Shown: positions 7,710 to 14,676 of the stretch, one piece after another
Numbering within the stretch: the first letter of the stretch is position 1
How the letters are laid out: the number at the start of each line of letters is the position of its first letter
Assembly: GCA_965233705.1 (NCBI GenBank)
Contig: CBDDTF010000003.1
Span: forward strand, 1,054,001-1,118,000
Reading direction: 5' to 3'
Length of the DNA stretch: 64,000 nt
Source: Algihabitans sp965233705
Lineage (GTDB): Bacteria > Pseudomonadota > Alphaproteobacteria > Kiloniellales > DSM-21159
The notes under the pieces: model-generated
Databases searched by the model: none
What the model saw: the letters and a program-made list of their open reading frames with translations, nothing else
Told to the model about the DNA's origin: nothing
Position numbers and translations under genes: made by a program

Positions 7710-8942
7710 ATGCCCGCGCCCGACGCCGCCCGATCTCCCCACCCCGCCGCCGCCGACGGCCTGCGCCCGGTCGACGCCCTGGACCGCCTGGGCACCGAGA
7801 GCGCCTTCCAGGTGCTGGCCCGCGCCAAGGCGCTGGAGGCCGAGGGACGCAGCGTCGTCAACCTGGGCATCGGCCAGCCCGACTTCGCGCCCGCCCCGCA
7901 TATCGTCGAGGCGGCGATCCGGGCCCTGCGCGACGGCCACCATGGCTACACCCCGGCGACCGGCCTGCCGCAGCTCCGTGAAGCCGTGGCCGCCGAGCTG
8001 GAGGCGCGCGCCGGCCGCCCGCTCGACCCCGGGCGGGTGACCATCCTGCCGGGCGGCAAGGTGACCATGTTCTTTGCCATCCTGATGTTCGGCCAGGCGG
8101 GCGTGGAGATCGTCTATCCCGACCCCGGCTTCCCCATCTACCGCTCGCTGATCGAATACACCGGCGCCACGCCGGTGCCGCTGCCGCTGCGCGAGGCCAA
8201 GGGCTTCGCCTTCTCCGCCGAGGATGCGCTGGAGCGGATCGGCCCGCGCACCCGCCTGCTCATCCTCAACAGCCCGGCCAACCCGACCGGCGGCGTGGCC
8301 CCGCGCGACGAGCTCGACCGGCTGGTCGCGGGGCTGGCCGAGCGGCCGCAGGTGGCGGTGCTGTCCGACGAGATCTATTCGCGGCTGCTCTACGACGGGC
8401 GCCAACACGCCAGCCTGCTGGCCTACGAAGAGCTGGACGAGCGGCTGATCCTGCTCGACGGCTGGTCGAAGACCTATGCCATGACCGGCTGGCGGCTGGG
8501 CTACGCCTACTGGCCGGCCAGCCTGGTCGGCGCGGCCGAGCGCTTGGCCGTCAACTCCTTCTCCTGCGTCAACGCCGCGGCCCAGTTCGGCGGCCTGGCG
8601 GCGCTGACCGGGCCGCAGGACGCCGTCGCCGAGATGGCCGACGCCTTCGACGCACGCCGCCGCGCGGTGGTCGCCGGCCTCAACGCGCTGCCGGGCGTGA
8701 GCTGCGTCGACCCGGGCGGCGCCTTCTATGCCTTCCCCAACATCTCGGGCACCGGGCTGACGGCCAAGCAGTTGGAGACGGCGCTGCTGGAGGAGGCCGG
8801 CGTCGCGACCATCGCCGGCACCTCCTTCGGCGTTCACGGCGACGGCTACCTGCGGATCTCCTACGCCAACTCGCTGGCCAACATCCGCGCGGGCCTGGAC
8901 CGCTTCACGGGCCTGCTGGCCGCGCGCGGCAGCGCCGCCTAA
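7710..8942 (+). CDS. Class I/II PLP-dependent aminotransferase
   Basis: 410-residue fold-type I aminotransferase of the aspartate aminotransferase-like group. Visible landmarks are the substrate loop NLGIGQPDF (about 51-59), GYTPATGLPQLREAV, YPDPGFPIY, the cofactor Asn region NSPANPTGG, SDEIYSRLLYDG (Asp and Tyr contacting PLP), the Schiff-base lysine in DGWSKTYAMTGWRLGY, and a C-terminal Arg region (GYLRISYANS). The ATG has an AAGGAG 7-12 bases upstream. It stands alone between tRNA-His and the glnB promoter, so its amino acid substrate cannot be inferred from context. Confidence 0.9.
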   Translation: MPAPDAARSPHPAAADGLRPVDALDRLGTESAFQVLARAKALEAEGRSVVNLGIGQPDFAPAPHIVEAAIRALRDGHHGYTPATGLPQLREAVAAELEARAGRPLDPGRVTILPGGKVTMFFAILMFGQAGVEIVYPDPGFPIYRSLIEYTGATPVPLPLREAKGFAFSAEDALERIGPRTRLLILNSPANPTGGVAPRDELDRLVAGLAERPQVAVLSDEIYSRLLYDGRQHASLLAYEELDERLILLDGWSKTYAMTGWRLGYAYWPASLVGAAERLAVNSFSCVNAAAQFGGLAALTGPQDAVAEMADAFDARRRAVVAGLNALPGVSCVDPGGAFYAFPNISGTGLTAKQLETALLEEAGVATIAGTSFGVHGDGYLRISYANSLANIRAGLDRFTGLLAARGSAA

Positions 8943-8985
8943 CGGCGCCCCTGCCGACCTCAGACTGTTCAGCGACAAGGCATTT

Positions 8986-9002
8986 TGCTCAATAGATGGG
9001 CA
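8986..9002 (+). promoter_or_regulatory. NtrC-like enhancer site 1
   Basis: The 17-mer TGCTCAATAGATGGGCA matches the enteric NtrC consensus (TGCACTATATTGGTGCA) at 11 of 17 positions, including both TGC/GCA ends. It lies about 100 bases ahead of the predicted sigma-54 start of glnB. Confidence 0.45.
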
Positions 9003-9020
9003 GTGCGCGCCGCCGGTTTC

Positions 9021-9037
9021 TGCACAAACTTGCGGCA
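9021..9037 (+). promoter_or_regulatory. NtrC-like enhancer site 2
   Basis: TGCACAAACTTGCGGCA matches the same 17-bp consensus at 12 positions. Its centre is 35 bases from site 1, close to the 32-base spacing of paired NtrC sites at enteric glnA. Confidence 0.5.
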
Positions 9038-9067
9038 GGCCGTCCCCTTGCGGCCGCCCGAGGCAAT

Positions 9068-9083
9068 TGGCACGGTCCGTGCT
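9068..9083 (+). promoter_or_regulatory. Sigma-54 promoter of glnBA
   Basis: TGGCACGGTCCGTGCT has the -24 GG (9069-9070) and -12 GC (9081-9082) with exactly ten bases between, and one mismatch to TGGCACG-N4-TTGCW. Transcription should start near 9094, about 80 bases before glnB. Confidence 0.8.
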
Positions 9084-9173
9084 TAGACCCCAAGGAGCGC
9101 GCGGTGGACGGACCGTCGCGCGGCCCCTTCGGCAGGCTGCCGCGGGGGCATCACGAGCGACGTAAGCGAGGCC

Positions 9174-9512
9174 ATGAAAAAAATCGAAGCCATCATCAAG
9201 CCCTTCAAGCTCGACGAGGTGAAGGAGTCCCTCCACGAGGTGGGCATCAAGGGGATCACCGTGATCGAGGCCAAGGGCTTCGGCCGCCAGAAGGGCCACA
9301 CCGAGCTCTACCGCGGCGCCGAGTACGTGGTCGACTTCCTGCCCAAGGTGAAGGTCGAGGTCGTGCTCGACGACAGCCTCGTCGAACGCGCCGTCGAGGC
9401 CATTCAGCAGGCCGCCCACACCGGCCGGATCGGCGACGGCAAGATCTTCGTCTCCAGCGTGGACGAGGCGATCCGCATCCGCACCGGCGAGCGCGGCGTG
9501 GACGCGGTCTAG
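9174..9512 (+). CDS. glnB: Nitrogen regulatory protein P-II
   Basis: 112-residue P-II signal protein, the trimeric sensor of 2-oxoglutarate, ATP/ADP and, through uridylylation, glutamine. It is full length. It starts MKKIEAIIKPFKLDEVK and carries the T-loop with the uridylylation residue Tyr-51 (YRGAEYVVDFLPK), the Walker-like GRIGDGKIFV (about 84-93) and the C-terminal RTGERG. Position directly ahead of glnA and behind a sigma-54 promoter fits GlnB of Alphaproteobacteria, controlling GlnE adenylylation and NtrB, rather than GlnK, which usually precedes amtB. Confidence 0.96.
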   Translation: MKKIEAIIKPFKLDEVKESLHEVGIKGITVIEAKGFGRQKGHTELYRGAEYVVDFLPKVKVEVVLDDSLVERAVEAIQQAAHTGRIGDGKIFVSSVDEAIRIRTGERGVDAV

Positions 9513-9637
9513 CCGGCGCCGCCGGCGCGACCCAACCTGCGCCCCCCGGGTCGAGGGCACCCGGACCGCAGGAGTCAATCACAAGAGCAAGGCCCTTCAG
9601 GACCCACGAGAGGACAACAAGGAAAGGCGTGAGAGCT

Positions 9638-11047
9638 ATGTCCGACGTCGAGAGTGTTAAGAAACTGATCGAGGAAAACGGCGTCCAGTACGTCGACTTC
9701 CGCTTTACCGACCCGCGCGGCAAGTGGCAGCACGTCGCGCAGCACGTCGACACGGTCGACGAGGACATGCTGAACGACGGCATCATGTTCGACGGCTCCT
9801 CCATCGCCGGGTGGAAGGAGATCAACGAGTCCGACATGAACCTGAAGCCGGATCTGAGCACCGCCGTGATGGACCCCTTCACGGCGCAGCCGCAGCTCGT
9901 CCTGTGCTGCGACGTCACCGACCCGACGACCGGCCAGCCCTACAACCGCGACCCGCGCTCGACCGCGCGCAAGGCGCTGGCCTACATGCAGTCCAGCGGC
10001 ATCGGCGACACCGCCTTCTTCGGGCCGGAAGCCGAGTTCTTCGTGTTCGACGACATCCGCTTCGGCGTGCAGATGAACCACACCTTCTTCCGCTTCGAGA
10101 GCGAGGAAGGGCCCTACATGTCCGGCGAGGAGCTGGAAGAGGGCAACCTGGGCCACCGCCCGGGCATCAAGGGCGGCTACTTCCCGGTGCCGCCGGTGGA
10201 CAGCGGCACCGACCTGCGCGCCGAGATGGTCTCGGTGATGAAGGAGATGGGCCTGCAGGTCGAGAAGCACCACCACGAGGTGGCGCCCTCGCAGCACGAG
10301 CTGGGCATCAAGTTCGACACGCTGCTCGCCCAGGCCGACGCCATGCAGGTCTACAAGTACGTCGTCCACATGGTCGCGCACACCTACGGCAAGACCGCGA
10401 CCTTCATGCCGAAGCCGGTGATGGGCGACAACGGCTCGGGCATGCACGTGCACCAGTCGATCTGGAAGGACGGCAAGCCGCTGTTCGCCGGTGACGGCTA
10501 CGCCGGCCTGTCGGAGACGGCGCTCTACTACATCGGCGGCATCATCAAGCACGCGCGCGCGATCAACGCCTTCACCAACGCCACGACGAACAGCTACAAG
10601 CGGCTGATCCCCGGCTTCGAAGCGCCGGTGCTGCTCGCCTACTCCTCGCGCAACCGCTCGGCCTCCTGCCGCATTCCCTTCGGCGCCGGCGAGAAGGCCA
10701 AGCGGGTCGAGGTGCGCTTCCCCGACGCCCTGGCCAACCCCTACCTCGCCTTCTCGGCGATGCTGATGGCCGGCCTCGACGGCATCAAGAACAAGATCCA
10801 TCCGGGCGACCCGATGGACAAGAACCTCTACGACCTGCCGCCGGAGGAGCTGAAGGAGGTGCCGACGGTCTGCGGGTCGCTGCGCGAGGCGCTCACCGCG
10901 CTGGCCGACGACATGGACTTCCTCTGCCAGGGCGACGTCTTCGACAAGGACCAGATCGAGGGCTACCTCGACCTCAAGTGGGAAGAGGTCTACACCTTCG
11001 AGCACACGCCGCACCCGGTCGAGTTCTCGATGTACTACTCGGCCTGA
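9638..11047 (+). CDS. glnA: Glutamine synthetase type I
   Basis: 469-residue GSI-beta enzyme that forms glutamine from glutamate, ammonia and ATP. The open frame extends far upstream, but the family start is the ATG at 9638 (MSDVESVKKLIEENG) with a GAGAG ribosome site. Landmarks are DGSSIAGW, the metal ligands in FFGPEAEFFVFD, GDNGSGMHVHQS, the NRSASCRIP active-site segment, and the adenylylation site Tyr-398 (NLYDLPPEE). It follows glnB by 125 bases with no terminator between, so both are expected to respond to nitrogen through the upstream sigma-54 promoter. A strong terminator follows. Confidence 0.97.
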   Translation: MSDVESVKKLIEENGVQYVDFRFTDPRGKWQHVAQHVDTVDEDMLNDGIMFDGSSIAGWKEINESDMNLKPDLSTAVMDPFTAQPQLVLCCDVTDPTTGQPYNRDPRSTARKALAYMQSSGIGDTAFFGPEAEFFVFDDIRFGVQMNHTFFRFESEEGPYMSGEELEEGNLGHRPGIKGGYFPVPPVDSGTDLRAEMVSVMKEMGLQVEKHHHEVAPSQHELGIKFDTLLAQADAMQVYKYVVHMVAHTYGKTATFMPKPVMGDNGSGMHVHQSIWKDGKPLFAGDGYAGLSETALYYIGGIIKHARAINAFTNATTNSYKRLIPGFEAPVLLAYSSRNRSASCRIPFGAGEKAKRVEVRFPDALANPYLAFSAMLMAGLDGIKNKIHPGDPMDKNLYDLPPEELKEVPTVCGSLREALTALADDMDFLCQGDVFDKDQIEGYLDLKWEEVYTFEHTPHPVEFSMYYSA

Positions 11048-11074
11048 CGCGCAAAGCTGTCAGCCGACGCGAGC

Positions 11075-11109
11075 AACGGCGCGGAAGTCACGGCTTCCGC
11101 GCCGTTTTT
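11075..11109 (+). terminator. Rho-independent terminator of glnA
   Basis: A perfect 12-bp stem (11076-11087 with 11094-11105) with a 6-base loop, followed by a five-T run (11105-11109), 28 bases after the glnA stop. Confidence 0.9.
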
Positions 11110-11125
11110 CCTACGCCGCCTCGGC

Positions 11126-11173
11126 CTTGCTCCGACTCAGCCTTGCTCCGACTCAGCCTTGCTCCGACTCAGG
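11126..11173. repeat. Three tandem 16-bp repeats over a stop codon
   Basis: Unit CTTGCTCCGACTCAGC repeated three times (last base differs in copy 3). The TGA stop of the minus-strand PAS_5-like gene (11169-11171) lies inside the third copy. Confidence 0.85.
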
Positions 11174-11702
11174 CGGTCAGCGTGGCGGTGGCGGCGGTCA
11201 GCTCGACACGGTCGGTCGGCAGCGGCACGTAAAAGACCGCGGCGAGGATGAAGGCCACCTCCTCCGGCCCGCCGCGCTTCTCGTCGCACAGCGGCACCAT
11301 GATGCGCTCGGCCTCGAAGACGCGGTCGCCGGGAAAGACCATCGGCCCGCGCCGGTACTTCGGCTGGCGGTCGACCAGGATCTCCGACCACTGGTGCGAG
11401 GTGTCCTTGCGCCGAACCAGCGGCAGGGTGTCGTAGATCGACATGCCGCGCATGGAGCGGCCGTAGCGGTCCTCGACCTCCTGCCCGGCGACCCGGATGC
11501 GCAGGTCCGGCGGCTCCGCCAGCACCTCGATGAACAGCAGGTTCGGCAGCAGCGGCCCGAGGTCGATGGGATCGAAGGCGCCGCGCGGCATCAGCGCCCC
11601 GCCCGCGCAGTGTTGCCGCCAGTAGTCGAACAGGCGCCGCACCCGCGGGCTCGGCACCTCGTCGGCCCGCATGACCATGGACGACGCCGGGATCGTCGCC
11701 AT
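11169..11702 (-). CDS. PAS_5-like single-domain protein
   Basis: 177 residues from the ATG at 11702; the frame stays open further upstream with poorer coding character, so the start is uncertain. The core (RRLFDYWRQHC, FDPIDLGPLLPNLLFIEVL, RIRVAGQEVEDRYGRSMRGM, then a basic strand and VAFILAAVFYVPL) follows the pattern of the alphaproteobacterial PAS_5 family: a helix with LxxYW, a P-rich turn, then a PAS beta-sheet. No output domain is attached. Such proteins are mostly of unknown role, presumably sensing or protein contacts. A second member is at 48954-49514. The stop codon is covered by a tandem repeat. Confidence 0.6.
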   Translation of the reverse strand: MATIPASSMVMRADEVPSPRVRRLFDYWRQHCAGGALMPRGAFDPIDLGPLLPNLLFIEVLAEPPDLRIRVAGQEVEDRYGRSMRGMSIYDTLPLVRRKDTSHQWSEILVDRQPKYRRGPMVFPGDRVFEAERIMVPLCDEKRGGPEEVAFILAAVFYVPLPTDRVELTAATATLTA

Positions 11703-11871
11703 CCTGAAAAAACGCTGCGGCTTCACCTTCGCCCGGCCCTTTGCCTTCCGTCCAACCACTCGATTCCCGGCAAGAGGGTGGCACGAGCCGTCCACCCATC
11801 CAATCGATAGAGATTGGCATTCGAGACAAATCGAAGGTGTCGCCCGCCCGGCCGGGGCCGGCGCGCCGGCC

Positions 11872-12267
11872 TCAGCGCGGTACCGCCAGACGAATCTCCG
11901 CGCCGCCGTAGCCATGCCGGGAATCCCGGGCCCGGATGGTGACCCGCGCGACCGCTTCGGGGATTTCCAGCCCGCGCAGCCGGCGGGTGAAGGGCTGCTC
12001 CTCGACGTGCGGATGATAGAGGGTGCGCACGCCCAGCAGCCGGCCGTCGGGGGTCAGCACCTCCCAGCGGTCGGCATAGTGAGTCCAGCCGGTATCGGCG
12101 TGACGCAGCGTGACGATCGCGGTGTAGCGCCCCGGCCCTTCGCGCTGAAGCTCGGCCGCCACCACGTCCGCCTCGCCCGCCGCCGCCGGCTCCATGGCCG
12201 ACGAGAGCGCGAGCCAGACGAGCGCCGCCCCCATCAGGCCGCGCGCAGCGATCCGCGACAAGCTCAT
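11872..12267 (-). CDS. Small secreted protein of unknown function
   Basis: 131 residues with an N-terminal signal (LMGAALVWLALSSAMEPAAAGE, about 10-31). The remaining ~100 residues are beta-rich and look globular: GRYTAIVTLRHADTGW, EVLTPDGRLLGVRTLYHPHVEEQPF, then IPEAVARVTIRARDSRHGYGG. The His-containing YHPHV and HGYGG stretches may be functional, but I do not recognise a family. Expected in the periplasm. It lies downstream of motA on the same strand across a 119-base gap with a hairpin, so it may be co-transcribed with it or separate. Confidence 0.6.
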   Translation of the reverse strand: MSLSRIAARGLMGAALVWLALSSAMEPAAAGEADVVAAELQREGPGRYTAIVTLRHADTGWTHYADRWEVLTPDGRLLGVRTLYHPHVEEQPFTRRLRGLEIPEAVARVTIRARDSRHGYGGAEIRLAVPR

Positions 12268-12280
12268 GATGCCAGCCTGA

Positions 12281-12301
12281 GGCCGGGCGGCGCGCCCGGC
12301 C
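12281..12301 (-). terminator. GC hairpin after motA
   Basis: Perfect 9-bp stem (12281-12289 with 12293-12301) and a 3-base loop, about 85 bases after the motA stop. No T-run; it may be an attenuator or processing hairpin before the next gene. Confidence 0.35.
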
Positions 12302-12386
12302 AGACACGATGATGTGAGAGGGTCGGCCGGCGCGGCCGGGCGACGCGGCTGAGCGCTGCCGCGCCCGCCGCGCGAAGCGGGAGACC

Positions 12387-13259
12387 TCAGGCGGCCTCGG
12401 CCGGCACATTGTTCAGGGCGTCTTCCAGGTCGTAGAAGCTCGGCTGGATCTTGGTGGGCACGTTGCCCCGGCCGATCTCGACGGCGACCTGGGCGGCGTG
12501 CCCATGCAGGTTGGCCGTGATGGTGTCGCGGATGATGGCGTAGAACTGCATGTCCTGGTCGATGATCTGCTGCAGCCGCGCGGCCAGCGGGCCGACCAGA
12601 CCGTAGGAAAGGAAGACGCCAAGGAAGGTGCCGACCAGCGCGCCGCCGATCATGCGGCCGAGGATCTCGACCGGCTGGTCGATCGCCGACATGGTCTTGA
12701 TCACGCCGAGCACCGCCGCGACAATGCCCAGCGCCGGCAGGCCGTCGGCCATGGTCTGCAGCGCGTGGGCCGGCTTCGAGGCCTCGTGGTGCACCTTCTC
12801 CAGTTGGCGCTCCAGGTACTCCTCGACCTGGTGCGGGTCGTCCAGATTCATGGAGACCATGCGCAGCGTGTCGCAGACGAGGGACGTGATGCCCGCATCG
12901 GCCAGAATCTTCGGGTAGGCGGTGAAGATCGCGCTTTCCTGCGGCGCTTCGATGTGCGGCTCCAGGCCGACGGCGCCCTTGGCTTTCATCACCTTGATCA
13001 GGGCGAACATCAGGCACAGCAGGTCGCGGTAGTCGTCGCGGCCCCAACGCGGCCCCTTGAAGACCTTCGCGATACCGCCCAGCGTCTTCTTCGCCACGTC
13101 GCCGGAGTTTGAGATCAGGAAGGCGCCGACGGCCGCGCCGCCGATCATCATCATTTCGTACGGCAAGGCATGGAGGATGACGCCAAGCTTGCCGCCCGCC
13201 GCGATGTAGCCGCCGAAAACCATGACGAAAACAACCGCCACACCACCGATGGAAAGCAT
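12387..13259 (-). CDS. motA: Flagellar motor stator protein MotA
   Basis: 290-residue MotA, the five-subunit ring of the proton-driven flagellar stator. The ATG at 13259 has GAGGAG just upstream, and the N-terminal LSIGGVAVVFVMVFGGYIAAGG is TM1. TM2 (MMMIGGAAVGAFLIS), the long cytoplasmic torque loop with charged helices (SMNLDDPHQVEEYLERQLEK), TM3 (GIVAAVLGVIKTM) and TM4 (GALVGTFLGVFLSYGLVGPLA, with the conserved Pro) are in order. The length fits the alphaproteobacterial type. motB is not adjacent in either direction, so the stator pair is split or the partner is elsewhere. This gene indicates a flagellated organism. Confidence 0.95.
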   Translation of the reverse strand: MLSIGGVAVVFVMVFGGYIAAGGKLGVILHALPYEMMMIGGAAVGAFLISNSGDVAKKTLGGIAKVFKGPRWGRDDYRDLLCLMFALIKVMKAKGAVGLEPHIEAPQESAIFTAYPKILADAGITSLVCDTLRMVSMNLDDPHQVEEYLERQLEKVHHEASKPAHALQTMADGLPALGIVAAVLGVIKTMSAIDQPVEILGRMIGGALVGTFLGVFLSYGLVGPLAARLQQIIDQDMQFYAIIRDTITANLHGHAAQVAVEIGRGNVPTKIQPSFYDLEDALNNVPAEAA

Positions 13260-13398
13260 CGACTCCTCACGCGTCTGCCGGTAGAGGCGTGCGCAGGAGC
13301 GACGGACGCCGGCCAAACACACGCCCGCACAGCATGCCGCCGCAGACTTAAAGAGCGCTTAACGGCGGTGCGCGGTGTTGACGATTCTTCGCGCCAAA

Positions 13399-14097
13399 TC
13401 AGCCCTCTGACGGCTTGCGCGTGGCGTCGGAGGCGCCCAGCACCCGGCGGACCGTGGGATTGTTCAGGAAACTCATCTCGCCCGAGACGCCGCCCGAAAG
13501 GTCGACCACCGCGTCGGGCAGCTCGGCGACCAGAACCTCTGCGGCCCCGGCCCCCTCCAGGGCGCTGCGCGCGGTCGCGACCTCCTGCGCGCTCTCGCAG
13601 CGCGCGGCCACGAGGATGCCGCCCGCCTCGAGGTGCTGCGACAAGAGCGCGGCCTGGCGCCGGTCCATGAAGCGGGCCAGCGCCTCGCCCACGGCCGCGC
13701 CGGCCCCGCCGGCCGCGGCGGCGGCGACCAGGCCGGCCGCCAGCGCGCCGCCCGAGGCGACGATCATCGCGCCGGTGGCCGCCGCCCCGACGTAAGCCAG
13801 GCCACCGACCGCGAAGGTGCGTGCCGAGTGGTAGTTCTGCCGCGTCAGGTAGGCCTTGTAGGCGGGCCCGCCCTCGGCCTCGACGTCGGTGGCTTCCTCG
13901 AAGAGATCGGATAGCTGCTTGTCGACCGTGGAGTCGCTGGCCAGCAGGCTGATCCGGCTCCAGTCGAGGTCCGCCGCCAGCAGGGCGTCGATGCCGGCGC
14001 GCAGCGTCGGCGCGTCGTGGAAGATGCCGATCACCTGCTCGGCGGAGGGCTCAGCTGCTTCAGCGCGATCGCTGGCATCGCGGTCCATGCCGGCCAT
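13399..14097 (-). CDS. Glycine-zipper protein resembling general stress proteins
   Basis: 232 residues from the ATG at 14097, chosen because AGGAGA lies 7-12 bases upstream; the frame extends 13 codons further. Residues 18-85 form an alpha/beta segment (VIGIFHDAPTLRAGIDALL, WSRISLLAS) like the N-terminal module of YflT/general stress protein 17M-type proteins. Residues 95-150 are a Gly/Ala-rich hydrophobic glycine-zipper stretch (GGLAYVGAAATGAMIVASGG, then GAGAAVGEALARF). A second alpha/beta segment follows (GGILVAARCESAQEVATARSAL). A membrane-associated stress role is plausible but inferred. Confidence 0.5.
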   Translation of the reverse strand: MAGMDRDASDRAEAAEPSAEQVIGIFHDAPTLRAGIDALLAADLDWSRISLLASDSTVDKQLSDLFEEATDVEAEGGPAYKAYLTRQNYHSARTFAVGGLAYVGAAATGAMIVASGGALAAGLVAAAAAGGAGAAVGEALARFMDRRQAALLSQHLEAGGILVAARCESAQEVATARSALEGAGAAEVLVAELPDAVVDLSGGVSGEMSFLNNPTVRRVLGASDATRKPSEG

Positions 14098-14179
14098 GAC
14101 GGATTCTCCTGGTCCAGACGTCAGAGGTGACTTCACCCAGTCGACCTAGAGTGCTGGCACCGGATGTGAAGTCCCCTTG

Positions 14180-14575
14180 CTAGACGCCTGGCAAGGCTCG
14201 CTTGTTCCCCGTCTCGTCGATCGCGACATAGACGAAAACCCCCTCGGTGACCTTGGCGCGCTCCTGCACGATGCGCCGCTCCGCCCAGGTCTCGATCCGC
14301 ACGGTCATCGAGGTCTTGCCGACCCGCAGGATCTCCGCGTAGCAGCTCACCAGGTCGCCGACGAAGACCGGCTTGTGAAAGCGCATCCCCTCGACCGCCA
14401 CCGTCGCCACCCGGCCCCGGGCGCGATGCACCGCCGGCACCGCCCCGGCCAGGTCCATCTGCGCCATGACCCAGCCGCCGAAAATGTCGCCATTGGGATT
14501 GGCGTCTCCCGGCATGGCGACGGTCTTCAGGGCCGGCTCACCCGCCGGCGGCCCGCTGTCGACCTCTTCGGTCAT
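14180..14575 (-). CDS. yciA: Acyl-CoA thioesterase YciA
   Basis: 131-residue hotdog-fold thioesterase that hydrolyses acyl-CoA to free acid and CoA. Diagnostic YciA segments are NPNGDIFGGWVMAQMDLAG (active-site Asp and backbone helix) and VAVEGMRFHKPVFVGDLVSC. The tail VFVYVAIDETGNKRALP is also typical. The ATG at 14575 follows an AGGGCAGGG ribosome site. It is divergent from parE, with about 100 bases holding both promoters. Confidence 0.9.
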   Translation of the reverse strand: MTEEVDSGPPAGEPALKTVAMPGDANPNGDIFGGWVMAQMDLAGAVPAVHRARGRVATVAVEGMRFHKPVFVGDLVSCYAEILRVGKTSMTVRIETWAERRIVQERAKVTEGVFVYVAIDETGNKRALPGV

Positions 14576-14676
14576 CCCTGCCCTTCCCCATAATCCACAA
14601 GATATCGTAGCCACACTTGTCTAACGCTACCGCATCTGCTTGAACGCGTCCCCTCCGGATTCCTATACTGCGCGCC

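Noticed and set aside
8996..9637. Upstream extension of the glnA frame
   Set aside because: It runs antisense-like through glnB in another frame with no conserved residues; the family start is the ATG at 9638.
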